Shown piece by piece: positions 23,677 through 34,150 of a stretch of 64,000 bases of DNA. The stretch is from assembly GCF_000740675.1 (NCBI RefSeq), contig NZ_JPXI01000019.1:1-64000 (forward strand). Reading direction: 5' to 3'. Both the position numbers and the translations under genes were made by a program. How positions within the stretch are numbered: the stretch's first letter is position 1; the number at the start of each line of letters is the position of its first letter. Source of the DNA: Massilia sp. BSC265. GTDB lineage: Bacteria; Pseudomonadota; Gammaproteobacteria; Burkholderiales; Burkholderiaceae_D. The notes beneath the pieces are model-generated. The model was not told the DNA's origin, did no database searches, and worked only from the letters and a program-made list of their open reading frames with translations.

Positions 23677-24942
23677 ATGAAAATCCTCGTAGTCGGCTCT
23701 GGCGGCCGTGAACACGCCCTGTCCTGGAAACTGGCCCAATCGGAGCGCGTCCAGACCGTCTTCGTCGCCCCGGGCAACGGCGGCACCGCGCTGGACGACC
23801 GCCTGGTGAACGTCGAGATCACCGACCCCGCGGCCTTGGCCGATTTCGTGGTGGCCGAAGGCGTCGCCCTGACCCTGGTGGGCCCGGAAGCGCCGCTGGC
23901 CGCCGGCATTGTCAACCTGTTCCGCGCCCGTGGCCTCAAGATCTTCGGGCCGACGAAAGAGGCGGCGCAGCTGGAAAGCTCGAAGGACTTCGCCAAGGCC
24001 TTCATGCAGCGCCACGGCATCCCGACCGCGAAGTACCAGAGCTTCTCGGATGCGGCCGCAGCGCACGCCTACGTGGATGCGAACGGCGCGCCGATCGTCA
24101 TCAAGGCCGATGGCCTGGCCGCCGGCAAGGGCGTGGTGGTGGCGATGACGCTGGACGAGGCACATGCCGCGGTCGACCACATGTTGTCCGACAACGCCTT
24201 CGGCGACGCCGGCGCGCGCATCGTGATCGAGGAATTCCTGGCCGGCGAAGAAGCCAGCTTCATCGTCATGTGCGACGGCAAGAACGTGCTGGCGCTGGCG
24301 ACCAGCCAGGACCACAAGCGCTTGAAGGATGCCGACGAAGGCCCGAATACCGGCGGCATGGGCGCCTACTCCCCTGCCCCGATCGTGACTCCGTCGATGC
24401 ATGCGCGCGTGATGCGCGAGATCATCAACCCGACCATCCAGGGCATGGCGAAGGACGGCATCGTCTTCACCGGCTTCCTGTACGCCGGCCTGATGATCGA
24501 CGCCGAAGGCAATCCGCGCACCCTGGAATTCAACTGCCGCATGGGCGACCCGGAAACCCAGCCGATCATGGCGCGCCTGAAGAGCGATTTCGCCACCGTG
24601 CTGGAGCATGCCTGCAACGGCACGCTGGATACGGTCGAACTGGAATGGGACCGCCGCACCGCGGTGGGCGTCGTCATGGCCGCCGCCGGCTACCCTGACA
24701 GCCCACGCAAGGGCGACATCATCGACGGCGTCCCGGCCGAGACGGCGGAATGCATCACCTTCCACGCGGGCACCCAGCTGGTGGGCGGAACGCTGCAGAC
24801 CAGCGGCGGACGCGTGCTGTGCGTCGTGGGCCTCGGCGACAGCGTCAAGATGGCGCAGAAGCAGGCGTACGAGACCGTGGAGAAGATCCACTTCAACGGC
24901 GCGCAATACCGTCGCGACATCGGCTGGCGCGGTTTGAAATAA
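23677..24942 (+). CDS. purD: Phosphoribosylamine-glycine ligase (GAR synthetase)
   Basis: A 421-residue ATP-grasp enzyme joining phosphoribosylamine and glycine in step two of purine synthesis. MKILVVGSGGREHALSWKLA is the family start; VGPEAPLAAG, LESSKDFAKAFM, the ATP-grasp IVIKADGLAAGKGVVVA and EFNCRMGDPETQ are intact. Length matches E. coli PurD (429). The gene probably forms an operon with yebC; a perfect 13-base inverted repeat lies shortly after the stop. Confidence 0.97.
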   Translation: MKILVVGSGGREHALSWKLAQSERVQTVFVAPGNGGTALDDRLVNVEITDPAALADFVVAEGVALTLVGPEAPLAAGIVNLFRARGLKIFGPTKEAAQLESSKDFAKAFMQRHGIPTAKYQSFSDAAAAHAYVDANGAPIVIKADGLAAGKGVVVAMTLDEAHAAVDHMLSDNAFGDAGARIVIEEFLAGEEASFIVMCDGKNVLALATSQDHKRLKDADEGPNTGGMGAYSPAPIVTPSMHARVMREIINPTIQGMAKDGIVFTGFLYAGLMIDAEGNPRTLEFNCRMGDPETQPIMARLKSDFATVLEHACNGTLDTVELEWDRRTAVGVVMAAAGYPDSPRKGDIIDGVPAETAECITFHAGTQLVGGTLQTSGGRVLCVVGLGDSVKMAQKQAYETVEKIHFNGAQYRRDIGWRGLK

Positions 24943-24966
24943 GATGTCAGGTACGCCTGTCAATCG

Positions 24967-24995
24967 GGGGAGCAATGCCAGTGGCATTGCTCCCC
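24967..24995. repeat. Perfect 13-base inverted repeat after purD
   Basis: GGGGAGCAATGCC at 24967-24979 pairs without mismatch with GGCATTGCTCCCC at 24983-24995 over a three-base loop. There is no T-run, so this is either a factor-assisted stop or an RNA-stability hairpin. Confidence 0.75.
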
Positions 24996-25089
24996 GAATT
25001 CCGTAGTACGCCACGCGCATCACAAGAATAAGTACACCGTCCCATGCAGGTGTACAATCTGCCCATTTTTCCCCGCCAACCCCGACCGC

Positions 25090-26013
25090 ATGACCATCCC
25101 CGACCCATCCGCCATCAAAACCTGGCTGCTCGACCTCCAGTCCCGCATCGTCGGCGCCCTGGAAGAAGTCGACGGCAAACCCTTCCTGGTCGATACCTGG
25201 GAGCGCCCGGAAGGCGGTGGCGGCATCTCGCGCCTGATCGAGGACGGCAAGGTGTTCGAGCGCGGCGGCTGCAATTTCTCGCACGTGACCGGCGCCAGCC
25301 TGCCGCCGTCGGCCATGGCCGCGCGTCCGGAGCTGGCGGGCCGCGCCTGGGAAGCGATGGGCGTGTCGCTGGTGCTGCACCCGCGCAACCCCTACGCCCC
25401 GACCGTGCACATGAACGTGCGCTTCTTCGAAGCCACGGCCGAGGGCAAGGACCCGGTCTGGTGGTTCGGCGGCGGCATGGACCTGACGCCCTATTATGGC
25501 AACCAGGACGATGCCCGCCACTTCCACCAGGTTTGCCATGATGCACTGGCGCCCTACGGCGAAGACCTGCACCCGCGCTTCAAGAAGTGGTGCGACGAGT
25601 ACTTCTATCTGAAGCACCGCAAGGAAGCGCGCGGCGTGGGAGGCATCTTCTTCGACGACTTCAACGAAACCGGCTTCGACCGGTCATTCGAGATGGTGCG
25701 CCGGGTCGGCGACGGCTTCCTCGATGCCTACCTGCCGATCGTGCAGGCGCGCAAGGACATGCCCTACGGCGAGCGCGAGCGCGACTTCCAGGCCTACCGC
25801 CGCGGACGCTATGTCGAGTTCAACCTCGTGTGGGACCGCGGCACCCTGTTCGGCCTGCAATCGGGCGGTCGTACCGAGGCGATCCTGATGTCGATGCCGC
25901 CGATCGTGAAATGGCGCTACGACTGGCACCCGGAACCGGGCAGCCCGGAGGCGGCGCTGTACACCGACTTCCTCGTCCACCGGAACTGGCTGGAAGAGAG
26001 CCCAGGTTCGTGA
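25090..26013 (+). CDS. hemF: Oxygen-dependent coproporphyrinogen III oxidase
   Basis: A 307-residue cytoplasmic enzyme that oxidatively decarboxylates coproporphyrinogen III to protoporphyrinogen IX in haem synthesis, using O2. Signatures include [29 protein letters not shown], the strongly conserved [16 protein letters not shown] and [20 protein letters not shown]. The length is that of E. coli HemF (299). It is preceded by a 150-base spacer and overlaps nadD (TGATG), so it starts a coupled run. Confidence 0.97.
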   Translation: MTIPDPSAIKTWLLDLQSRIVGALEEVDGKPFLVDTWERPEGGGGISRLIEDGKVFERGGCNFSHVTGASLPPSAMAARPELAGRAWEAMGVSLVLHPRNPYAPTVHMNVRFFEATAEGKDPVWWFGGGMDLTPYYGNQDDARHFHQVCHDALAPYGEDLHPRFKKWCDEYFYLKHRKEARGVGGIFFDDFNETGFDRSFEMVRRVGDGFLDAYLPIVQARKDMPYGERERDFQAYRRGRYVEFNLVWDRGTLFGLQSGGRTEAILMSMPPIVKWRYDWHPEPGSPEAALYTDFLVHRNWLEESPGS

Positions 26014-26681
26014 TGCATTGCATTGCCCTGCTGGGTGGCAGCTTCGACCCGGTGCATCACGGTCACGTCGCACTGGCCGCGCTGTTTGCCGGACTCCTGC
26101 AGCCGGACCAGCTGCGCATCCTGCCTGCCCGGCCATGGCAGAAAAGCAGCCTGCAGGCCAGCGATTCCCAGCGCGTCGAGATGCTGGAGCTGGCTTTTGG
26201 TGGCCAGGCGTTCGACGTCACCATCGACCTGCAGGAGATCGAACGCGGCAGCGCAAGCTATACCGTCGAGACCCTGCGCGGCCTGCGCTCGGAGCTGGGC
26301 GACGCAGCCTCGATCGTCTTCGTCATGGGCGCCGACCAGCTGCAGAAGCTCGACACCTGGCGCGACTGGAAGGAATTGTTCGAGCTCGCGAACCTGGGCG
26401 TGGCGGCACGCCCGGGCTACGCACTGGACCAGGACAAACTGCCGCCGGCGGTGGCCTCGGCACTCGCAGGACGGCTGGCGACGCCTGCGGAGGTGCGCGA
26501 CACGCCGCATGGCAAGGTATGCCTTGCACACACTTTAGCGGTAGATATTTCTGCTACTCAAGTCCGAAACGCCTTGCGCGCGGACGCGGACAATGGCAGC
26601 GACAAGGTCACGGACCTAGGCGCGCTCGTTCCGCCGCAAGTGCTAGACTATATTCAACAACACAACTTATATAAAACCTAA
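26013..26681 (+). CDS. nadD: Nicotinate-nucleotide adenylyltransferase
   Basis: A 222-residue enzyme adenylating nicotinic acid mononucleotide in NAD synthesis. The nucleotidyltransferase motif GGSFDPVHHGH is at residues 8-18, FVMGADQLQKLDTW at about 110, and the ISATQVR motif follows at about 190. The ATG at 26013 overlaps the hemF stop, and the TAA overlaps the rsfS ATG (TAATG). Confidence 0.96.
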   Translation: MHCIALLGGSFDPVHHGHVALAALFAGLLQPDQLRILPARPWQKSSLQASDSQRVEMLELAFGGQAFDVTIDLQEIERGSASYTVETLRGLRSELGDAASIVFVMGADQLQKLDTWRDWKELFELANLGVAARPGYALDQDKLPPAVASALAGRLATPAEVRDTPHGKVCLAHTLAVDISATQVRNALRADADNGSDKVTDLGALVPPQVLDYIQQHNLYKT

Positions 26682-27370
26682 TGGATATCAAGAAACTGCA
26701 AACCGTCGTCGTTGACGCCCTCGAAGACGTCAAGGGCCAGGAAATCGCCCTGTTCGACACGACGCACCTGACCAGCCTGTTCGACCGCATTGCCGTCGTC
26801 TCGGGCACCTCGAACCGCCAGACCAAGGCACTGGCTGCCTCGGTACGCGACAAGGTCAAGGCAGCAGGCGGCGATGTCGTGGGCCTCGAAGGCGAAGACA
26901 CCGGCGAGTGGGTGCTGGTCGACCTGGGCGACATGATCGTCCACATCATGCAACCGGCCATCCGCCAGTACTACCGCCTGGAAGAAATCTGGGGCGAGAA
27001 ACCGGTCAAGCTGGGTGCCGCCAAGCGCAAGTCGACGCCGGAAGCGGCAGAAGCCGCCGAGACCAAACCGAAGTCGAAGCACCTGGCCGCCAACAAGGAC
27101 GAGCCGGAAGCCCAGCCGGTCAACGAGCGCAAGCCGGCCGCCAAGCGCGCCACCAAGACCGCCGCCGGTGCAACCGCCGCCAAGAAGCCGGCTGCCAAGA
27201 AGGTCCCGACCGGCAAGACCGTGAAAGTTGCGCCGAGCAAGAGCGAAGTCGCCGCCGTCGAAGCCACCAAGGCCAAGCCGCCGAAGCGTGCACCGAAAGC
27301 CAGCGCAGCCGCAGCCGACGCCGAGCCGGTAAAGAAAGTGATCCGCCGCGTAAAGAAGGCTGCCGAATAA
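26681..27370 (+). CDS. rsfS: Ribosome silencing factor RsfS with long Lys/Ala-rich C-terminal tail
   Basis: A 229-residue protein. Residues 1-110 are a standard RsfS/YbeB domain (VVDALEDVKGQEIALFDT, SGTSNRQTKALAASV, GEWVLVDLGDMIVHIM, RQYYRLEEIW) that binds L14 on the 50S subunit and blocks subunit joining in starvation. The usual length is 105-130 residues. From about 112 to 229 there is a low-complexity tail rich in Lys, Ala and Pro (RATKTAAGATAAKKPAAKK, VKKVIRRVKKAAE) like eukaryotic H1 and bacterial histone-like tails. The tail is strongly basic and could bind rRNA or DNA. Coupled to nadD. Confidence 0.93.
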   Translation: MDIKKLQTVVVDALEDVKGQEIALFDTTHLTSLFDRIAVVSGTSNRQTKALAASVRDKVKAAGGDVVGLEGEDTGEWVLVDLGDMIVHIMQPAIRQYYRLEEIWGEKPVKLGAAKRKSTPEAAEAAETKPKSKHLAANKDEPEAQPVNERKPAAKRATKTAAGATAAKKPAAKKVPTGKTVKVAPSKSEVAAVEATKAKPPKRAPKASAAAADAEPVKKVIRRVKKAAE

Positions 27371-27388
27371 GCTGCCACTGAGTTTTTT

Positions 27389-27859
27389 ATGCAGCTGATC
27401 ATTGCCGCGGTCGGTCACAAGATGCCGGCCTGGATCGAAACCGGGTTCGGCGAGTACACGAAGCGCATGCCGCCCGAACTGCGCATCGTACTCAAGGAAA
27501 TCAAGCCGGTCGAGCGCTCCGGCAGTAAGACCGCCGCCACCGCGATGGCGCTCGAGCGCGAGCGCATCGAGGCCGTGCTGCCGAAGGGCGTGCGCATCAT
27601 CGCGCTGGACGAGCGCGGCAAGGACCTGACCAGCATCAAGCTGTCCCAGATGCTGGAACACTGGCAGCAGGACGGGCGCGACACCGCTTTCCTGATCGGT
27701 GGCGCCGACGGGCTCGATCCCGAACTGAAGGCGCGCGCCGAAGGCATGATCCGCATCTCCAGCATGACGCTGCCGCACGGAATCGTGCGCGTCATGCTTG
27801 CGGAACAGTTGTACCGTGCCTGGTCGATCACGCAAAACCACCCGTACCATCGCGTCTAA
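27389..27859 (+). CDS. rlmH: 23S rRNA (pseudouridine1915-N3)-methyltransferase
   Basis: A 156-residue SPOUT-fold methyltransferase that modifies pseudouridine 1915 in helix 69 of 23S rRNA on assembled ribosomes. [19 protein letters not shown] is the SAM-binding knot region and [20 protein letters not shown] the conserved C-terminal knot with the terminal YHR. Eighteen bases after rsfS, in the common order rsfS-rlmH-maf. Confidence 0.96.
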   Translation: MQLIIAAVGHKMPAWIETGFGEYTKRMPPELRIVLKEIKPVERSGSKTAATAMALERERIEAVLPKGVRIIALDERGKDLTSIKLSQMLEHWQQDGRDTAFLIGGADGLDPELKARAEGMIRISSMTLPHGIVRVMLAEQLYRAWSITQNHPYHRV

Positions 27860-27880
27860 GCGCTTCACCCCGCGCGCCCC

Positions 27881-28498
27881 ATGAAACTCACCGACAAGAA
27901 AATCTATCTCGCTTCGAAGAGCCCGCGCAGGCGCGAACTGCTGCGCCAGGTCGGCGTGGAATTCGAACTGCTGATGCTGCGCAGCGACCCGGCGCGCGGC
28001 GTGGACGTCAGCGAGGACGTGCTGCCGGGCGAAGACCCGCACAGCTACGTGGCGCGCGTGGCCAAGGAAAAAGGCGCCTTCGCCTGGAACATCCTGCAGC
28101 AGCGCCGCCAGCCGCTGCGCCCCATCCTGACCGCCGACACCACCGTCACCATCGACGGCGAGATCCTCGGCAAGCCGGCCGACAACAAGGAAGCCGTGGC
28201 CATGCTCGAGCGCCTGTCCGGCCGCACCCACCAGGTGCTGACTTCGGTGGCGGTGCACGCCGAGCGCGTGGCGGAACAGATCACCCAGGTGTCGAACGTG
28301 CGCTTCGCCACCCTTACCCCGGCCCAGATCCAGGCCTATTGCGCCACGCCGGAACCCTACGACAAGGCCGGCGGCTACGGCATCCAGGGCCTGGCCGCGC
28401 TGTTCGTCGAGCATATCGAAGGCAGCCATTCGGGGATCATGGGCTTGCCGCTGTTCGAGACGGCGATCCTGCTGCGCAAGGCCGGCTACAAGCTCTGA
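27881..28498 (+). CDS. Maf family nucleoside triphosphate pyrophosphatase
   Basis: A 205-residue house-cleaning enzyme that hydrolyses non-canonical or modified nucleotides to monophosphates. The N-terminal signature IYLASKSPRRRELLRQVGVEF with the SxSPRR loop, TADTTVTIDGEILGKPAD, LERLSGRTHQVLTSV and YDKAGGYGIQG with the catalytic Asp-Lys are intact. It resembles the YhdE (dTTP/UTP) branch rather than YceF, but I cannot settle substrate. A REP doublet follows the stop. Confidence 0.92.
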   Translation: MKLTDKKIYLASKSPRRRELLRQVGVEFELLMLRSDPARGVDVSEDVLPGEDPHSYVARVAKEKGAFAWNILQQRRQPLRPILTADTTVTIDGEILGKPADNKEAVAMLERLSGRTHQVLTSVAVHAERVAEQITQVSNVRFATLTPAQIQAYCATPEPYDKAGGYGIQGLAALFVEHIEGSHSGIMGLPLFETAILLRKAGYKL

Positions 28499-28510
28499 CC
28501 GCTTTTCATA

Positions 28511-28617
28511 GCGTGGGCGGGTCCTCCCGCCCACGCGGTGATAGTTATCACTTCATTTGCCGCACGGGCTGTTCCACCGTGATTTGAACGCGTGGGCAAG
28601 AGACTTGCCCACCCTAC
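28511..28617. repeat. REP-doublet element 3 (between maf and rng)
   Basis: The left half is GCGTGGGCGGG/CCCGCCCACGC without the outer GTAGGGTGGGC, and the right half is the complete ACGCGTGGGCAAG...CTTGCCCACCCTAC. It separates maf from the rng start by a spacer of about 80 bases. Confidence 0.85.
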
Positions 28618-28694
28618 GTAAAACCGGCTCCCGGCCTCCCTGCCGTGCGCCGCCCGTGTATGATGTCGCTCTGAACAATATTGCACGGCCGGCC

Positions 28695-30167
<1,473 letters not shown>

Positions 30168-30254
30168 GAATCCGGGCGCGGACGATCCGCCTGTATGCCC
30201 TGTTTTTGCTGGCACGCTTGCCTGACGAGTGTGCACCAATGCCGTGCCGGTCGC

Positions 30255-30260
30255 TATAAT
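30255..30260 (+). promoter_or_regulatory. -10 element upstream of the ACAD-family gene
   Basis: A perfect TATAAT lies 66 bases before the ATG at 30327. The -35 region (around 30232-30237) is weak, so the promoter may need an activator. Confidence 0.4.
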
Positions 30261-30326
30261 CGGCATGTTTGCTTTATTCATCTGTTGTTTCGCTTGCTAC
30301 AGCAGCGACCGTAGCGTCTCCGGCCC

Positions 30327-31490
30327 ATGGATCATCTTCTATCCCCCAAACTACTTGCACTGAGAAGCATCGTCGAGGATGTGAGCACGCGCGTGATCGC
30401 GCCGAATGCCGACAAGGTCGACCGTGACTATCTGTGGCCGGCGCACTCGATGACGGCCATGGCGAAGGCGGGCTTGATGGGCTTGCAGGTGCCGGAGCAT
30501 CTTGGCGGACACGGGCAGGGTTTGCTGGCATTGACCGTCGTCGCCGAGACGATCGGCAAGGCCTGCCCCTCCTCGGCGCTGTGCTTCGGCATGCACTGCG
30601 TCGGTACCGCCGTCATTGCGGCGAAAGCCACGGTGCACCAGCAGGAAAAATACCTGCGCGCGATCGCCCGGGGCGAGCACATCACCACGCTGGCCTTGTC
30701 GGAAAGCGGCACAGGCGCGCACTTCTACCTGCCGGAGACGACTCTGACGTCGAACGGGGAACACTACCTTGTCAACGGTACCAAGCAGTTCATCACCAAC
30801 GGCGGCTTCGCCGATTCGTACGTGCTGTCCGCGGTGGCCGCCGGTGACATGGCACAGAAAGGCGACTTCAGCTGCGTCGTGGTCGACAACGGCACGCGCG
30901 GCATGGAATGGCTGCAGCCCTGGCGCGGCTTCGGCATGCACGGTAATTCGTCGCGCGGATTGCGGCTCCAGGACGCGCCCGTGCCTCGGTCCCAGCTGCT
31001 CGGCGAAGAGGGCGACCAGGTATGGTATGTGTTCGAGGTCGTCGCGCCATTTTTCCTGATGGCGATGGCCGGCACTTACCTCGGGATCGCGCAGGCCGCG
31101 CTGGAGGCAGCCGGTGAACACCTGCGCTCACGACGATTCAGCCACTCCGGCGACGCCTTGCGCGACGTCGAAACCCTCCAGACGCGCTACGCGGAGATGT
31201 GGATCAGCGTCGAAAAGACCCGCAGCCTGGTGTACGAGGCTGCACGCCGCGGCGACATGGGCGACCCGGAGGCGCTCCCCTTCATCCTGGCGTGCAAGGC
31301 CGATGCCGGGGACACCGCCGTCAAGCTGGCCAACGATGCGATGACGATGTGCGGCGGCATGGCCTATGGCGAGAACAGCCGCGTGAGCCAGATGCTGCGC
31401 GACGCGCGTGCCAGCCACGTCATGTCGCCGACCACGGACATCCTCAAGATCTGGACCGGCCGGGCCCTGCTGGGCCTTCCGCTCCTGTGA
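30327..31490 (+). CDS. Acyl-CoA dehydrogenase family protein with altered catalytic region
   Basis: A 387-residue flavoprotein-fold protein with the helical N-terminal domain, the beta domain with TLALSESGTGAHFY and NGTKQFITNGGFADSYVL, and the C-terminal helical bundle (AMAGTYLGIAQAALEAAGEH). In canonical acyl-CoA dehydrogenases the C-terminal block reads like IYEGT, with the Glu acting as catalytic base; here it reads HVMSPTTDILKIWTGRALLG (about residues 364-383) with no Glu. This pattern suggests another reaction on the ACAD fold, or a base elsewhere. It precedes a hybrid histidine kinase by seven bases and shares its transcript. Confidence 0.85.
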   Translation: MDHLLSPKLLALRSIVEDVSTRVIAPNADKVDRDYLWPAHSMTAMAKAGLMGLQVPEHLGGHGQGLLALTVVAETIGKACPSSALCFGMHCVGTAVIAAKATVHQQEKYLRAIARGEHITTLALSESGTGAHFYLPETTLTSNGEHYLVNGTKQFITNGGFADSYVLSAVAAGDMAQKGDFSCVVVDNGTRGMEWLQPWRGFGMHGNSSRGLRLQDAPVPRSQLLGEEGDQVWYVFEVVAPFFLMAMAGTYLGIAQAALEAAGEHLRSRRFSHSGDALRDVETLQTRYAEMWISVEKTRSLVYEAARRGDMGDPEALPFILACKADAGDTAVKLANDAMTMCGGMAYGENSRVSQMLRDARASHVMSPTTDILKIWTGRALLGLPLL

Positions 31491-31497
31491 ACGCACC

Positions 31498-33969
31498 GTG
31501 AATCGTCCAATCCTGCTGGTCAGCGGCGCCCCCGCTCCTGCGCACCTGTTCCAGCTCCGCGAGCGCCTCCTGGCGGCCGGCTTCCATCTCGAGTCGACCG
31601 CGTCCGCGCAAGCCGTCGAGCTCGTGCGCGAGAAGGCAGGGCTGGGCCAGGCGCCCGACGTCATCCTGGTCGATGCGGCTGTCGGCCGTGTCGGCATGCT
31701 GGCGCGCATGCTGCGCGGGGTGTACCCCGCCGGTCACCTGATGTTTTTGTGCAGCAACGAACAGGTTCCTGCATTGCGCCTGGAACTGCAGCGAACGCCC
31801 ATGATCGGGTCGTACTGGTCGATCGCCGCCGTCGACGACCCGGCACTGGAGCGGCTGATCGCCGAGGCGGCGCATGGCACGCAGCGGCGGCTGAAACTGC
31901 GCACGACCCTGGACAAGGCGAACACCTTGCTCCAGGCGCCTCGCCCGGCGGATGGCCTCGAATACCGGCGTCTGCTGATGTCCCAGCGCTATCTCGAGAG
32001 CTTCCTGTCCCAGAGCAGCGACGCCGTCGTCGCGCTCGACCACCGCGCCACCGTGCTGTATGCGAATGCCAGCGCTGCCAGCCTCTTCGCCATCCATGCT
32101 GCGGACATGCCAGGGCTACAGGCATCCGCGCTGCCCTGCTGGACGCCGGCATTCGGAGAATACCTGGACCGGATCGCCAGGGGCGAGCGATTCCACACCG
32201 CCGAATGCGATTGCGACATCGGCGAGCGCCGTCTTCCCATCGAAGTCGTGTTCTCGCGCGTCGCCGATGAGACCGGTGGATTCCTCGGCACCACACTCGT
32301 CATCCGGGATATTTCCGCCCGACGCATTGCGCAAGACCAGCTCATCGCCCACCAGACGAGGCTGGAGGAACTGGTCAACGAACGTACCGAAGCGCTGCGC
32401 ACCGCCGAGGTGGCGCTGCGCCAGTCGCAAAAACTGGAAGCGATCGGAAAGCTGACCGGCGGCGTGGCACATGATTTCAATAACATCCTGCAAGTCATTG
32501 GCAGCAATCTCGAAATGTTGCAGGCGGAAGCACGTGACAACCCTGTCACGCTCGCACGGCTGCAAAAGGCGATCGCCTCGGTCGACCGCGGCGCGAAGCT
32601 GTCGTCGCAGCTCCTGTCCTTCGCACGACGCCAGCCCTTGCAGCCGGTGCCGACGAACCTGGGCCGGATCGTGCGCGACATGGATGACCTGCTCAGGCGC
32701 GTCCTGGGCGAATCGATCGAGGTCGAAACCATCGTCGGGGGCGGACTGTGGACAGCCATGGTCGACCGTAACCAGCTCGAGAACGTCATCCTGAACCTGG
32801 CCATCAATGCGCGCGATGCCATGCAGTCCGAAGGACGCCTGACCATCGAACTGGGCAATGCAATGCTCGACGACGCCTATGTCGAGGCACTCACCGATGT
32901 GCCGGCGGGACAATACGTGATGCTGGCCGTATCGGATACGGGTTCGGGGATGTCGCCCGAGACGATGGAACGGGCATTCGAGCCCTTCTTCACGACAAAA
33001 CCGGAAGGCGAAGGCACCGGGCTCGGCCTGAGCATGGTGTATGGTTTCGTCAAGCAGAGCGGCGGTCATATCCGCATCTACAGCGAGCTCGGGCATGGGA
33101 CGACATTCAAGATCTACCTGCCCCGGGTCCATGCAAGCGAAGCGCTCATCGAGGATGTCCGGCGCATCCCTGCCAGCGGCGGGAGCGAAACGATCCTGGT
33201 CGTCGAAGATGACCTCGCGCTACAGGGCACGGTGGTCGAGATGCTGAGCGGACTCGGATACAAGACGCTGAAAGCCAATGACGGCGAAAGTGCCCTGACG
33301 ATCCTGAAAAGTGGCATCCACATCGACCTGCTGTTCACCGATGTCGTCATGCCAGGCAACGTGAAAAGCCCCGAACTCGCGCGCCAGGCAAAGGAAATCC
33401 AGCCTGGCATCGACGTATTGTTCACATCGGGGTACACCCAGAATGCGATCGTCCATGGCGGGCGCCTGGACCCGGGCGTGGAGCTCATCAGCAAACCCTA
33501 CCGGCGCGACGATCTCGCGCGCAAGATCGGCCATTTGCTGGCGAATAAGCGGCAAGCGCTCAATCTCCTGACCGCCCTGGACAAGCGGGAAGTTCGATCC
33601 GAAGAAGCATCCGCCGCCCTGCCGCGCCGCATCCTCGTGGTCGAGGACAATCCCGATGCGCTCGACATGCTCTGCGAGCTACTCAAGATGCTTGGACAGG
33701 ATCCCCAGGGAGCGGGCGATGGCGAAGAAGCGATTGGCCTGCTGGCCGAACAGGAATTCGACGTCTTGCTGACCGACATCGGTCTGCCGGGCATGTCGGG
33801 GATCGACCTGGCCGTCCAGGCCAAACATCGCCAACCCGCCCTCAAGATCGTATTTGCTTCAGGATATGGTGCAGTCGACGATCTCGACTTTGAAACGGTC
33901 TCCCTCCCGAAACCCTATGACCTGGCAGATTTGCAGCGTGTGCTCGGCCTCGGTGACAAGCTGGCATAG
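31498..33969 (+). CDS. Hybrid sensor histidine kinase with PAS and two receiver domains
   Basis: An 823-residue cytoplasmic-looking kinase (no membrane segment) starting at GTG 31498. Order: degenerate receiver-like domain (about 1-125), PAS domain (about 160-275), coiled coil, HisKA with H325 in LTGGVAHDFNNIL, HATPase (NLAINARDAM, SDTGSGMSPETM, GTGLGLSMVYGFV; about 425-545), first receiver (about 565-680, Asp 615 in LFTDVVMPG) and a second receiver (about 700-820, DILLTDIGLPGMSG-like, with KPYDL). The kinase would relay phosphate to its own receivers or an unlinked regulator. It sits seven bases after the ACAD-family gene, implying co-expression; the signal is unknown. Confidence 0.9.
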   Translation: MNRPILLVSGAPAPAHLFQLRERLLAAGFHLESTASAQAVELVREKAGLGQAPDVILVDAAVGRVGMLARMLRGVYPAGHLMFLCSNEQVPALRLELQRTPMIGSYWSIAAVDDPALERLIAEAAHGTQRRLKLRTTLDKANTLLQAPRPADGLEYRRLLMSQRYLESFLSQSSDAVVALDHRATVLYANASAASLFAIHAADMPGLQASALPCWTPAFGEYLDRIARGERFHTAECDCDIGERRLPIEVVFSRVADETGGFLGTTLVIRDISARRIAQDQLIAHQTRLEELVNERTEALRTAEVALRQSQKLEAIGKLTGGVAHDFNNILQVIGSNLEMLQAEARDNPVTLARLQKAIASVDRGAKLSSQLLSFARRQPLQPVPTNLGRIVRDMDDLLRRVLGESIEVETIVGGGLWTAMVDRNQLENVILNLAINARDAMQSEGRLTIELGNAMLDDAYVEALTDVPAGQYVMLAVSDTGSGMSPETMERAFEPFFTTKPEGEGTGLGLSMVYGFVKQSGGHIRIYSELGHGTTFKIYLPRVHASEALIEDVRRIPASGGSETILVVEDDLALQGTVVEMLSGLGYKTLKANDGESALTILKSGIHIDLLFTDVVMPGNVKSPELARQAKEIQPGIDVLFTSGYTQNAIVHGGRLDPGVELISKPYRRDDLARKIGHLLANKRQALNLLTALDKREVRSEEASAALPRRILVVEDNPDALDMLCELLKMLGQDPQGAGDGEEAIGLLAEQEFDVLLTDIGLPGMSGIDLAVQAKHRQPALKIVFASGYGAVDDLDFETVSLPKPYDLADLQRVLGLGDKLA

Positions 33970-34066
33970 GAACCAGGTGCATCGCGTTTCCGGTGCCGGG
34001 CCAGGCTTTCTTTTGTGAAACAACTTGCCGCGAGTGACATCGGCCTGTCCGGGCGCATGAAGCCTG

Positions 34067-34084
34067 ATGTCATCGCAATGTCAC
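34067..34084 (+). promoter_or_regulatory. Pho-box-like direct repeat
   Basis: ATGTCAT (34067-34073), four bases, ATGTCAC (34078-34084) is the two-heptamer, 11-base-period layout of the PhoB site CTGTCAT-N4-CTGTCAT. It lies 67 bases upstream of the CYTH-CHAD start. A TATGAT -10-like hexamer is at 34114-34119, farther downstream than in classical PhoB promoters. Confidence 0.4.
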
Positions 34085-34150
34085 AATCGCGCGTCCACCC
34101 AGCCTGAGGCCGGTATGATGGGCTCGACTAGAGCATCTCGAGGACATCCG

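Noticed and set aside
26678..28534. 618-codon minus-strand frame over rsfS, rlmH and maf
   Set aside because: It spans three well-supported plus-strand genes and has no motif of its own.
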